NCBI GenBank assembly: GCA_964607865.1
Contig: CAZSLZ010000064.1
Coordinates: 1-17,508, forward strand
Reading direction: 5' to 3'
Length of the DNA: 17,508 nt
DNA from: CAZSLZ01 sp964607865
GTDB taxonomy: Bacteria > Vulcanimicrobiota > JAJTBE01 > CAZSLZ01
Shown: in pieces, positions 6,407-14,583 of the stretch
Position numbering within the stretch: the first letter of the stretch is position 1
How the letters are laid out: every line of letters starts with the position of its first letter
Notes under the pieces: generated by a model
Database searches by the model: none
Seen by the model: only the letters and a program-made list of their open reading frames with translations
What the model was told of the DNA's origin: nothing
Made by a program: the position numbers and the translations under genes

Positions 6407-8551
6407 TTATTTCTTATTTTTTACAGAAGCCTTTTTCTTATTTTTCTTTCTGGGAGCTTTTAATAAAATCTTATTCACTTCATCAACAAAATCTCCAGTA
6501 GGAGCCAGTTTCAGGTATTTATTGAATGCCCCCCGATACTCCCGGGTTCTTCCCTTTTCAAGATAAGCTTTACCTAATAAATAGTAAACTTCGGGGTTCT
6601 TTTTATCCAAATCTCTGGATTTTCTTAAATGTTTCAGAGCTTCGTCAGTATTTTTCTGCTGTAATTCAATTTTACCTAAGAAGAAATGAGATACCGCTGC
6701 AGTATCATCGACTTCACTTAACTGAAGGGCAAGGTTGAGTTTTTCCCTGGCTTTCTTTACTTCACCCTTTTTCATATAAACAATACCCAGGTTATTATGC
6801 ACCATTGCACTGTCAGGAGCCAACTTCAGGGCGCGCCGATATACCTTCAGAGCATCATTGTATTTGTTCATATTGGTAAAAAACCACCCCAGGTTGTTCA
6901 GAAGGTTGAGATCTCCGGGTTTTATCTCCAGGGCCTTTTCAAAAATAACCACAGCTTCATTAGGTTTATCCATTTCCGAATATAACATTGCCAGGTTAGA
7001 ATAAGCATCGGCAAAATCAGGGTTAAGTTGAATGGCTTTCTTATATTCTTCCACTGCTTCTGAATTTTTTTCCAGGTTTTCATAAGCCCAGGCCAGGTTA
7101 AAATGACAATGGGAAGAATTGGGATTCAATTCCAGAGTTTTTTTGAAGTGTTTCAAAGCTTTATTCCAGATCTCTTTCTGAGAATACAGGCCGCCCATAA
7201 GTTCATAAATCTCCGGGTCATCAGGTTCAATACTCAAATACTGGTTGCACATTTTCAAAGCTTTCGAATAATTGTTAAGCTGGGCAAAAGCAAAAGCCAG
7301 ATTTTTGTAAACCTCGGGTTTAACTGATTCCTCGGTTTCAATATATTTTTCCATATATTCCACAGCTTCTTTTAAAAGATTAAGGCGGAGAGCTGTAAGC
7401 CCCAGGTGGTAAAGGGCCTCGGTAAATTCGGGATCCATTTTCACAACTTCCTGAAATTCTCCATAGGCATCATAATAGGCTTCCAGAGCTAAAAAAGTGT
7501 GGGCGAGGCTGTAACGGGCACTTATTGAATAATGGAAATCTGTGGAAATCTCCACTGCCCGGCTGAATTGTGATACAGCTTCATCATAATCCCCCACCAG
7601 GTAATAGGTCCATCCCAGTTTCAGGTGGGCGGCAGAATATTCAGGATATAGATCAATGGCCATCTTGAATTCGTCAATAGCTTCTTCGTAAAGCCCCTTT
7701 TCCTGCAAGATGCAGCCCAGCCCGTTATGAGGGAAAGGCAATTCGGGATCGATGACAATGGCTTCTTCGAATGCCCTGATTGCCATCTCCATATCAAAGG
7801 TCTGATAAAAAACCCAGGCCAGGTTATTATATATTATTGACACATCGGGGTCCAGGGCAATTGCAGTTTTATAATGCTCAATAGCTTCTTCAAAATCGCC
7901 GTTCTTCTGCAGGGCATTTCCCAGAAAGAAATGGGTGGCTCCCGATTCATCATCCAGTTCAAGGGCTTTTTTGAATTCAACCACAGCTTTTTCAGGTTCA
8001 TCCAGCATTTCATAAATTAAACCCATATGATGACGAGCTTCAAAATTATCCGGATCCATTTCCAGGACGATTTCCAATTGATTTTTTGCTTCCTGAGTCA
8101 TTTTAAGGTGGTAGAATGCAATTCCGCTTTTGAGGCTTCGCCATATTATATATGCTTTTTGATCTGCTTTTTTTAAAGAACGGGGAAGTTTACTGAAATT
8201 AAAAGATTTTTCTGCCAGCATTTGTTCCATTTCTTCAGAGGTGGTAGCGCTCAGCACCGGCAGCTGGTAATCCACAAAACCTTCAACGTCAATTTCCTGT
8301 TCTTCTATGTTGAATTTAATGGATCTTTCCTTCAAATACTCTTCAATTTCTGCTTTTACCCGCTTAGCTTCTTCTGACGAACCGAATAGATTTATTCCCC
8401 GGGGGCTGGTCCCTCCTTTTTCGTCCAGGAGTGGTATAATACGGATTTTATCGTTATAATTCGAGTTTAAAAATAATATAATCTTATAAATTTCCCGGTT
8501 GTTCTTTTTGATGTCCTTATCAATCTGGAAAATTATCCTCACATTTTTCAC
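6407..8551 (-). CDS. Large TPR-repeat protein with unrecognised N-terminal region
   Basis: A protein of about 714 residues dominated by roughly 15 tandem tetratricopeptide repeats (about residues 135-690). They show the regular 34-residue spacing and the A/G-x-x-Y/F...A-x-x-x-F/Y-x-x-A-L-x-x-x-P pattern, with P-D/E-x-x turns such as DPDN, DPEL, YPEY, NPNS and KPGD. TPR arrays form superhelical scaffolds for protein-protein contacts. The first 115 or so residues are not TPR; they include GGTSPRGINLFGS and a charged helix, and I do not recognise them. The C-terminus is very lysine-rich (RKKNKKKASVKNKK). No signal peptide or TM segment is seen, so it is probably cytoplasmic. The start is uncertain: GTG at 8551 (VKNVRIIFQ) is my choice, with GTG at 8542 or TTG at 8587 as alternatives, all with weak ribosome sites. 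It lies directly upstream of the sulfatase-like gene. Confidence 0.88.
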   Translation of the reverse strand: MKNVRIIFQIDKDIKKNNREIYKIILFLNSNYNDKIRIIPLLDEKGGTSPRGINLFGSSEEAKRVKAEIEEYLKERSIKFNIEEQEIDVEGFVDYQLPVLSATTSEEMEQMLAEKSFNFSKLPRSLKKADQKAYIIWRSLKSGIAFYHLKMTQEAKNQLEIVLEMDPDNFEARHHMGLIYEMLDEPEKAVVEFKKALELDDESGATHFFLGNALQKNGDFEEAIEHYKTAIALDPDVSIIYNNLAWVFYQTFDMEMAIRAFEEAIVIDPELPFPHNGLGCILQEKGLYEEAIDEFKMAIDLYPEYSAAHLKLGWTYYLVGDYDEAVSQFSRAVEISTDFHYSISARYSLAHTFLALEAYYDAYGEFQEVVKMDPEFTEALYHLGLTALRLNLLKEAVEYMEKYIETEESVKPEVYKNLAFAFAQLNNYSKALKMCNQYLSIEPDDPEIYELMGGLYSQKEIWNKALKHFKKTLELNPNSSHCHFNLAWAYENLEKNSEAVEEYKKAIQLNPDFADAYSNLAMLYSEMDKPNEAVVIFEKALEIKPGDLNLLNNLGWFFTNMNKYNDALKVYRRALKLAPDSAMVHNNLGIVYMKKGEVKKAREKLNLALQLSEVDDTAAVSHFFLGKIELQQKNTDEALKHLRKSRDLDKKNPEVYYLLGKAYLEKGRTREYRGAFNKYLKLAPTGDFVDEVNKILLKAPRKKNKKKASVKNKK

Positions 8552-8642
8552 GAAAAAACACTTACTTTCTAAAGATGCCTGGCACAAAAACCAGTTTTTA
8601 TTATTTTACACAATTCTAATTATTTGTAAAGGCAAATAAAAA

Positions 8643-9413
8643 CTACAAATTTGTTCCCGGAACCGGCTCGTATTTATCAACAGATATGGGCTCTCTCTTA
8701 ATAACCTTGCCTTCCTGGGAAAAGATTCTGTAAACTTTTACTTTATACCCATCTTTACCCTTTTTTCCATAATTATCCTGCTCTTCTTTATTGGAAGAAG
8801 GTAATTGTGGATAGCGGGGAGGAGGTATAATCTGCAGAAATACCACATCAATGGAAATTTCATGATCATTTGCCTTGGGAGCCATCAGACGCGCATACAT
8901 ACGGTTTTCTGTAATGTCAATCTGAATTTTTATGGGATAATTATAAGTATTTACAAACTTCAGGTCCAAATTTCCGGTTTTGCTGTAATAAATGGCGGCA
9001 TCTCTGCCAGGGCCAACTGAGTTGATAGTCCACAAATGGGAGTACCTTTCAATTACTTCCAGCCCCCCTAATAAAGCTAAATTATATAAAGTAGAAGAAA
9101 GTTGGCATAAACCGCCGCCGGGTGTATTGACGACTTTTCCCTGGTAAATTGTAGGGGCTCCCCTGTATCCCCACAGCTCCAGCCTGGGCCCTACAATTTC
9201 ATTAAACGAAAACACTTCACCGGGTTCAAGAATTATTCCATCAATTTTAACTGCCGCCATCTGCAAATTTTCAATCTGGGTATTGGTTCTTTCCTGAAGG
9301 GAAGTGGTGAAACTGGAAATTTCCACATCTCTGTTGATATTATCGGTGGCCCATAAAAAAAGCACAAGAACCCCAAGAATTGCAATAAGAAGGATATAAC
9401 GCTTGTTGGGCAT
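8643..9413 (-). CDS. VanW-family membrane-anchored protein
   Basis: A 256-residue protein with an N-terminal signal anchor (about residues 5-23, KRYILLIAILGVLVLFLW). An extracytoplasmic VanW domain follows. Family hallmarks are clear: PGEVFSFNEIVG (64-75), then GYRGAP, and PGGGLCQLSSTLYN (98-111). Next are ERYSHLW, GPGRDAA with the typical G-x-D-A, and NTYNYPIKI. The tail (YKVKVYRIF..EGKVIKREPISVDKYEPVP) resembles the G5-like segment often joined to VanW domains. VanW proteins occur in some vancomycin-resistance clusters and in many envelope loci, but their biochemical activity is not established. The ATG at 9413 is preferred because AAAGGGGA lies eight bases upstream; a TTG two codons earlier would be too close. 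It sits between two TPR genes in a leftward cluster, pointing to an envelope role rather than glycopeptide resistance. Confidence 0.92.
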   Translation of the reverse strand: MPNKRYILLIAILGVLVLFLWATDNINRDVEISSFTTSLQERTNTQIENLQMAAVKIDGIILEPGEVFSFNEIVGPRLELWGYRGAPTIYQGKVVNTPGGGLCQLSSTLYNLALLGGLEVIERYSHLWTINSVGPGRDAAIYYSKTGNLDLKFVNTYNYPIKIQIDITENRMYARLMAPKANDHEISIDVVFLQIIPPPRYPQLPSSNKEEQDNYGKKGKDGYKVKVYRIFSQEGKVIKREPISVDKYEPVPGTNL

Positions 9414-9455
9414 GAACAAATTCCCCTTTAAAACTGAGAGCTATGATAAATTATA

Positions 9456-9950
9456 TTACATTAATTCCTTTATGGTTTCAATATCCCTTAAAGCATCGGA
9501 ATGTTTTGGATCCAACTCCAGAGCTTTTTCCATAAAAGACTTGGCTTGCTTGTAGTTTTCCTTTTCGGCATAAATATAACCCATCAGGTAATAAATATCA
9601 GGGTTATTCATACCATATTGCATGGCATATTGCAGTTGATGAATTGCCTTATCCAATTCTCCCACTTCATCGTATATATTGCTCAGCATTAACCAGGCAT
9701 CTACATTCTTAGGATCATACATTAAAGCGTTCTGAATTTCCTGAATGGCTTCTTCATAATTTTCAGTATTCTGGTATATCTCTCCCAGAAGAAGATGGCC
9801 CTCCACGTTTCTGGGGTCCAGGTTTATTGCATCGGTCAAATTATTAACAGCCCCTTCAAAATTGCCTTCCTCAGCTAATTCCCTGCCACGGTTCACCAGG
9901 GCCTGGGCTGCCTTAAACTGGTCAAAATCTTCGCTAATTCTATCTGCCAT
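9456..9950 (-). CDS. Small TPR protein (four repeats)
   Basis: A 164-residue soluble protein made almost wholly of four TPR units (about 15-48, 49-82, 83-116 and 117-150). They are typical: GNFEGAVNNLTDAINLDPRN, ENYEEAIQEIQNALMYDPKN, then GELDKAIHQLQYAM and ENYKQAKSFMEKALELDPKH. No signal peptide or catalytic domain is visible, so it is probably a cytoplasmic adaptor. TAGGAGGA about six bases before the ATG makes the start secure. It lies between the MoxR ATPase (84-base gap) and the VanW gene. MoxR loci often contain TPR proteins, so an adaptor or substrate role with the ATPase is a reasonable inference. Confidence 0.9.
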   Translation of the reverse strand: MADRISEDFDQFKAAQALVNRGRELAEEGNFEGAVNNLTDAINLDPRNVEGHLLLGEIYQNTENYEEAIQEIQNALMYDPKNVDAWLMLSNIYDEVGELDKAIHQLQYAMQYGMNNPDIYYLMGYIYAEKENYKQAKSFMEKALELDPKHSDALRDIETIKELM

Positions 9951-10034
9951 TGTTATTCCTCCTAATTTGACCCGAAATTATAGTTAACATTTTAATGATA
10001 TTTTTATACAAATTATTTAGTAATTCCTTTATAC

Positions 10035-10985
10035 CTAAGTAGGAACAGGCAATTCTTTCAAAATATTATTTATTATCTGTTCTCTGGAAGTTCCTGAATA
10101 CTTGGTTTTAGTTTCCAATACAAGCCTGTGCGCCAATACTTTGGAAGCCATGATCTTAATATCGTCGGGAGTTGCAAAATCCCTGCCTGCCATCAATGCA
10201 CGGGCCTGAATTACCCTGTATAAAACCAGGTTTCCCCGGGGGCTGATTCCTATCTTCAACTCGGGGCTAAGCCGGCTGGCATTGGCTATATCCACAATGT
10301 AACGCGCCACCGGAGGGTTAACTTTCACTCTTTTTACCTTTTCCTGCAACTTGATTATCTCCTCAATGCTGGCCACAGACTCCAGATCTTCCAGTGGATG
10401 CCTCATACTCTGGCTGTCGAAGATTTCCAGCTCGAACTCGGTATCGGGATACCCCATGCATATTTTTATTCCAAAACGATCTAACTGAGCCTCAGGCAGA
10501 GGATAGGTCCCATGAAATTCCACTGAATTCTGGGTAGCTATAACCATAAAAAATGACGACAGTGAGTTGCTCACTCCGTCCACAGTAACCTGTTTTTCGC
10601 TCATGGCTTCCAACAGGCTGGACTGGGTACGTGGTGAAGCCCGGTTTATTTCGTCAGCCAATAATATATTGGTAAAGATGGGGCCTTCATTAAAATAGAA
10701 AGTACCTTCCTTGGGATTGTATATAGAAGAACCCACGATATCGGCGGGAAGCAAATCCGGGGTAAACTGTACCCTTCGAAACTCCCCCCTGATAGATTTC
10801 GCCAGCCCCTTTGCCAAGGTGGTTTTCCCCACACCGGGAACATCCTCAATCAACACATTTACCCCTGCCAGAAGAGCAATAAGCAGATCATTTATTGACT
10901 CCTCTTTTCCCTTTATCACTGTGGTGAGATTATTAAAAACCTTCTTGATTATTTCATCTTTGATTTCTATCTTTTCCTGTTTCAA
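10035..10985 (-). CDS. moxR: MoxR-family AAA+ ATPase
   Basis: A 316-residue MoxR-type AAA+ ATPase, a hexameric chaperone-like motor that typically activates or matures protein complexes. The motifs are complete: Walker A DVPGVGKTT (48-56), Walker B ILLADEINR (107-115), sensor 1 VIATQN (148-153), arginine finger in LDRF (R170) and sensor 2 GISPRG (246-251). The stretch between Walker B and sensor 1 (RASPRTQSSLLEAMSEKQV) is classic MoxR. The start appears to be TTG at 10985, with AAGGAA seven bases upstream; no in-frame ATG occurs before the Walker A motif. The gene lacks the DUF58, transglutaminase and von Willebrand A genes that usually follow MoxR. Here it is followed by TPR and VanW genes and preceded by an unknown gene. 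Confidence 0.93.
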   Translation of the reverse strand: MKQEKIEIKDEIIKKVFNNLTTVIKGKEESINDLLIALLAGVNVLIEDVPGVGKTTLAKGLAKSIRGEFRRVQFTPDLLPADIVGSSIYNPKEGTFYFNEGPIFTNILLADEINRASPRTQSSLLEAMSEKQVTVDGVSNSLSSFFMVIATQNSVEFHGTYPLPEAQLDRFGIKICMGYPDTEFELEIFDSQSMRHPLEDLESVASIEEIIKLQEKVKRVKVNPPVARYIVDIANASRLSPELKIGISPRGNLVLYRVIQARALMAGRDFATPDDIKIMASKVLAHRLVLETKTKYSGTSREQIINNILKELPVPT

Positions 10986-11052
10986 TTTAGTTTCCTTATT
11001 TAATTATGTTTATATTGTGGTTATTCAAAAATGCAACTGCAAACCCTTTCAA

Positions 11053-12066
11053 TCAACTCAAAGTTTGCATTAAAAATAAAGGCGGTTCGCTCCTGGATTC
11101 TATGATATCAAACTCCTTATATAAATGAAGTTTTAATAAAACCCAGAGTATTTCATCAAAAATGGTGTAACGGGAAAAAATTTTATTATCGGGGTTTATA
11201 TTCATTCTGTAAAAATTTTTTAACTCTATCAGGATTCTCGATTTTAAATTTTCCCGTTCATAACAATCAAAAATCTTTGGATTATTCACCAACTTTAACA
11301 GAGCACATTCCTTCATGCGGTCCAATAAAGTTCTGAAATCATTACCACCCCCGGCCATATAAGAAAAACCCGCATCTGCTGTTAATTGTTTCCTGAGATT
11401 ACGAGGCATGGGAACCTGCTTTGCGCCTTCCAATAATTTTTCCACACATTTCAACACCCGGCTGGTTGAATCCACATGAAATAATAAAGTTTTAACCTTT
11501 GCATATTCCAATAAAATATCAATAAAATTTAAAATTTCGTAAATATCTTCAATTTTTTTGTCAAGTTTTACCAGGGTGTTTTCTTTAAAAGAGAGGTTCC
11601 CAATTCTGTACTTTATTAATAAACCTGCAATATCTTTGTTTCCTCCTTTTATTATTTCCCAGTAAATAGAGTCTTCATAACGGGAAACTGCTTTTTTTAA
11701 ATAGTTCTCTATATGCTGGCGGTTTATGCACCATTCAATAAAGTACAAAATCACATATTCACCTGCAGTAACCAGGGGGTTTGGCTTCTCTGCTTTTTCC
11801 TCCGCATTTTCTCTTTCTGGTTTTTTTAATTTTTTTTCATCCTGAATGTTAACTTTCTCAAAATTCAAAATAATCTCACGGACTGTTTTCAATAATTTAT
11901 TACCTTCAGAAACTTTGTTGTTTAATATCAGAATTATCCCCCTCTGGCAATATCGAAGAATACGCTGCTTTCTTTCTGTGGGTGCCAGCTTTTGCAAATC
12001 AACCAGCCAGGGTTCAACAGGATCGGTCAGAATCTTTAAATTTTGCCAGTAAGTTCTTATCTTCAT
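11053..12066 (-). CDS. Hypothetical helical protein heading the leftward cluster
   Basis: A 337-residue protein that I do not recognise. It looks mostly alpha-helical, with a charged, low-complexity Lys/Glu segment at about 75-95 (DEKKLKKPERENAEEKAEK) dividing it into a short N-terminal part and a longer C-terminal part. The only glycine-rich spot is YMAGGGNDF near residues 239-247. No signal peptide, TM helix, nucleotide-binding loop or metal motif is apparent, so it is probably cytoplasmic. The ATG at 12066 has only a weak GGAT about ten bases upstream. It is the first gene of the leftward cluster, 67 bases ahead of the MoxR gene. By position it may be a MoxR partner or substrate, but this rests on context alone. 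Confidence 0.75.
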   Translation of the reverse strand: MKIRTYWQNLKILTDPVEPWLVDLQKLAPTERKQRILRYCQRGIILILNNKVSEGNKLLKTVREIILNFEKVNIQDEKKLKKPERENAEEKAEKPNPLVTAGEYVILYFIEWCINRQHIENYLKKAVSRYEDSIYWEIIKGGNKDIAGLLIKYRIGNLSFKENTLVKLDKKIEDIYEILNFIDILLEYAKVKTLLFHVDSTSRVLKCVEKLLEGAKQVPMPRNLRKQLTADAGFSYMAGGGNDFRTLLDRMKECALLKLVNNPKIFDCYERENLKSRILIELKNFYRMNINPDNKIFSRYTIFDEILWVLLKLHLYKEFDIIESRSEPPLFLMQTLS

Positions 12067-12081
12067 TTATAATTATCCATG

Positions 12082-12098
12082 AATAATATAATATTATT
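12082..12098. repeat. 17-bp AT palindrome in a divergent promoter region
   Basis: The arms AATAATAT and ATATTATT flank a single A. It lies 16 bases upstream of the leftward gene start at 12066 and about 130 bases upstream of the MscS start. It could be an operator or simply AT-rich sequence. Confidence 0.25.
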
Positions 12099-12177
12099 AC
12101 CAGGGTTAATTTTTCCTACTGTAATTAAATTAAAGGTAAAAGAATTTCTCTGAAATAATATTAAGTAAAAGGTATTT

Positions 12178-12206
12178 TTGAACTGGAGAAATAATACTTT
12201 CATAAA
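12178..12206 (+). promoter_or_regulatory. Possible sigma-70-type promoter for the MscS operon
   Basis: TTGAAC (12178-12183) and CATAAA (12201-12206) are separated by 17 bases, a fair match to TTGACA/TATAAT. The predicted transcript would start near the GAAAGGAT ribosome site at 12211, leaving a very short leader, which lowers confidence. Confidence 0.3.
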
Positions 12207-12227
12207 TTTTGAAAGGATATGGTTATT

Positions 12228-12857
12228 ATGGAGCCTACCACAGCTTCAGCTTCTCCCCTGGCCGTTGCCATTGCTGAAACGGCGGCCAACACCCCGGTTA
12301 TAGAGTTTATGGGAAAAAAATGGCTGCTTTCCCAATTGGCGCAGGACATGTTCAACCTTTTACAAAACCTGGCAGCATCAACCATAATATTACTGTTCTT
12401 CATTTTGTCATATAAAATGCTTGTAAATTTAACCAGAAGAACCATGGATAAAGTGGATTGGGACCCCGCTATAGAGCAGTTGATAGTATCGGTGGTCAAA
12501 TTTGTTGTCTGGGGTTTTGCCGCAGTTACCATAGCCGCCCAGATGGGAGTTGATGTAACATCGCTGATAGCAGGCGTAGGAGTGGCTAGTTTTGCCGTAA
12601 GTTTTGCATTTAAGGACATTCTGCAGAATCTTATGTCTGGTATAGTGTTATTAACCGACAAACCCTTCTATGTAGGAGACATCATAAACGTTGAAGGAGC
12701 TGAAGGCGAAGTTATCCAAATCACCCTGCGTTCCACACGGTTAAAAACCAGCGAAAATCATATTGAAATCATACCCAACGCCAATGTATTAAACAAAAGA
12801 ATTACCAATAAGTCAGGTATAACTCAACCCAGACAGATAACCAAAGAAGATTACTAA
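12228..12857 (+). CDS. MscS-like mechanosensitive channel lacking the C-terminal domain
   Basis: A protein of about 209 residues with the MscS core. It has two membrane helices (about 48-67 and 85-107) and the pore-lining third helix. That helix carries the small-residue pattern GVGVASFAVSFAFKDILQN (116-134) and NLMSGIVLLTDKPFYVGD. The beta domain follows (IINVEGAEGEVIQI, RSTRLKT, HIEIIPNANVLNKRITN) to about residue 195. It then ends with a short tail. E. coli MscS has 286 residues and a C-terminal alpha/beta domain forming the cytoplasmic cage; that domain is missing here. No downstream frame could supply it, because the next gene's ribosome site begins within about ten bases. The ATG at 12228 is chosen because the one at 12219 is almost inside the GAAAGGA site. 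The channel would release solutes on membrane tension. It is first in a trio with an ankyrin and a TMEM43 gene. Confidence 0.9.
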   Translation: MEPTTASASPLAVAIAETAANTPVIEFMGKKWLLSQLAQDMFNLLQNLAASTIILLFFILSYKMLVNLTRRTMDKVDWDPAIEQLIVSVVKFVVWGFAAVTIAAQMGVDVTSLIAGVGVASFAVSFAFKDILQNLMSGIVLLTDKPFYVGDIINVEGAEGEVIQITLRSTRLKTSENHIEIIPNANVLNKRITNKSGITQPRQITKEDY

Positions 12858-12876
12858 CTTTTTAAAGGAGGTATTT

Positions 12877-13323
12877 ATGAAAAGAAATGCAGTAGTAATA
12901 ACAATAATAGTGGTACTTATAATAACTCTTATAATCATGTTCTCGGGAGCTGCGGGGTATGCCCATATTTATGAAGCTGCCCGTGAAGGGGACCTGGAAA
13001 CTGTACAAAAAGGCCTGGAGAAAGATCCCAATGTATTAAACGAAAAAGACGAACAGGGTTCAACTTTGCTTCATTATGCCGCCAATCATGGCCATAAACA
13101 TATTGTTGAGTTTTTATTATCCAGAGGGGCAGATACCAGCATAAGAAACAAGAAAGGCAAACTGGCATATCATCTTGCCAACATAAACGGCCATAAGGAA
13201 ATTGTTAATTTATTGGAAAACCCTGAAAATACCGGAGCTGAAGAAAGTAAACCCGAAAAAGCAAATGGTTCAGACAAAAAAGAGGAAAACAGCAAAAACG
13301 AAGAAACCAGTAATGAAGAATAA
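12877..13323 (+). CDS. Membrane-anchored ankyrin-repeat protein
   Basis: A 148-residue protein with an N-terminal hydrophobic segment (about residues 5-23) acting as signal peptide or anchor. Three ankyrin repeats follow (about 27-57, 60-91 and 93-117), showing GSTLLHYAANHGHKHIVEFLLSRGAD and the related GKLAYHLANINGHKEIVNLL. The last 30 residues are a low-complexity Glu/Lys/Asn/Ser tail. Ankyrin repeats bind proteins; here they would lie outside the cytoplasmic membrane if the first segment is exported. The start is secure: AAAGGAGGT lies four bases before the ATG. It begins 19 bases after the MscS stop and ends 20 bases before the TMEM43 gene, so the three are likely cotranscribed. Confidence 0.9.
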   Translation: MKRNAVVITIIVVLIITLIIMFSGAAGYAHIYEAAREGDLETVQKGLEKDPNVLNEKDEQGSTLLHYAANHGHKHIVEFLLSRGADTSIRNKKGKLAYHLANINGHKEIVNLLENPENTGAEESKPEKANGSDKKEENSKNEETSNEE

Positions 13324-13343
13324 ATTTACAGGGGGAAATTAAA

Positions 13344-14558
13344 ATGCAGGAAGTAACCACAACTTCATGGTTTGAAAGAATCAAAAATGCCATAGGCGGA
13401 GTATTATTCGGGGTGGTTCTTTTTCTGGTAGCTTTTCCATTGTTATGGTGGAATGAAGGAAGGGCCGTGCAGGTAGCCGAGGGGTTATCCCAGGGTAAAG
13501 GCGCCGTTGTTAACGTAGATCCGGAGAAAGTTGACCCCGCAAATGATGGCAAGCTCATTCAATTCACAGGCATGGCCGTCACCGAAGAGATGCTGGAAGA
13601 CCCGGTATTTATGATCAGGGAAAATGTATTGAAATTAAAGCGGGAAGTGCTCACCTATCAATGGAAGGAAATCACTTCCAAGAAAACCACCAAGAAAGTC
13701 GGCGGCGGAACGGAAACCGTAACCGATTACAGGTATGAACTTGGCTGGCATAAGGGAATCATAAATTCCAGGAATTTCAAAGAACCCAAAGGCCACGAAA
13801 ACCCCGAAAGGGCTCTTTATGAACCTCAAACCTTTGTCGCCAACAATATAACCGTGGGCCAATATCAGCTTTCACCGGCATTGGTGAATTCCATAAGCAA
13901 TTATCAGCCCTATCATGTGCCCGACGGAGCTGAAAGAGACCTGCCTACCAGAGATTTAAGAGATAACGTTTATGCCATAGACGGCATTTTCTACGATGGC
14001 GAAAATATTGATGATCCCCTGGTGGGAGATACCAAAATTAGTTTCGATGTGGTAAAACCCTCCACAGTCAGCATTCTTGCCCAGCAACAGGGAGATCAAC
14101 TGGTGGGTTACAAGACCGATGCAGGTACCACAATTCAAAGATTAAGCCTGGGGGCCCTGTCAGCAGAGCAGATGTTTGAACAGGCAGAGCAGGAAAACAC
14201 CATGATGCTCTGGATTCTGCGGATAGTTGGCCTGTTTATGATGTTCGGCGGGCTGATGTTAGTTGTCAACCCCATGGTTGTCCTCGCCGATGTGGTACCC
14301 TTCTTTGGAAGAATCGTCGGCGCAGGGGTGGGAATGTTCGCATTTCTCATTGCCCTGGGATTTTCATTTATTACCATCGCTGTTGCCTGGGTGGCAGTAA
14401 GGCCCGTTCTGGGTATTGCAATGCTGATAATCGGAATCGGCTCAGTAGTGGCATTCTTTGTTCTCAGTAAGGGCAAGGGAAAACAGACCATAGCCACAGC
14501 TCCTCCCGGAGGGGCGCCCCAGATGAGCCCTGGCCCGGATCATGATGAATTCGAATAA
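13344..14558 (+). CDS. TMEM43-family membrane protein
   Basis: A 404-residue protein matching the TMEM43 (LUMA) family. It has an N-terminal membrane helix (about residues 16-36) followed directly by the family's W-x-NEGRA motif (WWNEGRAVQVAEGL). A long extracytoplasmic region of about 240 residues follows. A block of about four membrane helices lies at about 288-375 (ILRIVGLFMMFGGLMLVV and onward). The tail is short, polar and Pro/Gly-rich. Bacterial members have no settled biochemical role; the human homologue is an inner nuclear membrane protein. GGGGG eight or nine bases before the ATG supports the start. It is the last gene of the MscS-ankyrin-TMEM43 set and ends at the symmetrical terminator at 14584-14619. 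Confidence 0.9.
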   Translation: MQEVTTTSWFERIKNAIGGVLFGVVLFLVAFPLLWWNEGRAVQVAEGLSQGKGAVVNVDPEKVDPANDGKLIQFTGMAVTEEMLEDPVFMIRENVLKLKREVLTYQWKEITSKKTTKKVGGGTETVTDYRYELGWHKGIINSRNFKEPKGHENPERALYEPQTFVANNITVGQYQLSPALVNSISNYQPYHVPDGAERDLPTRDLRDNVYAIDGIFYDGENIDDPLVGDTKISFDVVKPSTVSILAQQQGDQLVGYKTDAGTTIQRLSLGALSAEQMFEQAEQENTMMLWILRIVGLFMMFGGLMLVVNPMVVLADVVPFFGRIVGAGVGMFAFLIALGFSFITIAVAWVAVRPVLGIAMLIIGIGSVVAFFVLSKGKGKQTIATAPPGGAPQMSPGPDHDEFE

Positions 14559-14583
14559 TACAACGAACCGAATCTGTTATAAA

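Noticed and set aside
6407..8551. Direct repeats in DNA across the TPR gene
   Set aside because: They reflect the repeated protein motif and are diverged at the base level; not a mobile or CRISPR repeat.
8643..9413. Vancomycin-resistance determinant
   Set aside because: VanW alone does not give resistance, and no VanA/H/X/S/R-type genes are present; the context is a MoxR/TPR envelope cluster.
10711..11073. 120-codon plus-strand frame across the MoxR start
   Set aside because: It overlaps the Walker A and Walker B coding region of MoxR on the other strand, and its product looks random.
12200..12661. 153-codon minus-strand frame opposite the MscS gene
   Set aside because: The plus strand encodes a clear MscS core here; the antisense frame is Thr/Ser-rich shadow sequence without a ribosome site.
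14135..14497. 120-codon minus-strand frame opposite the TMEM43 membrane helices
   Set aside because: It is the antisense of a strong membrane-protein coding region and has no family features or start signal.
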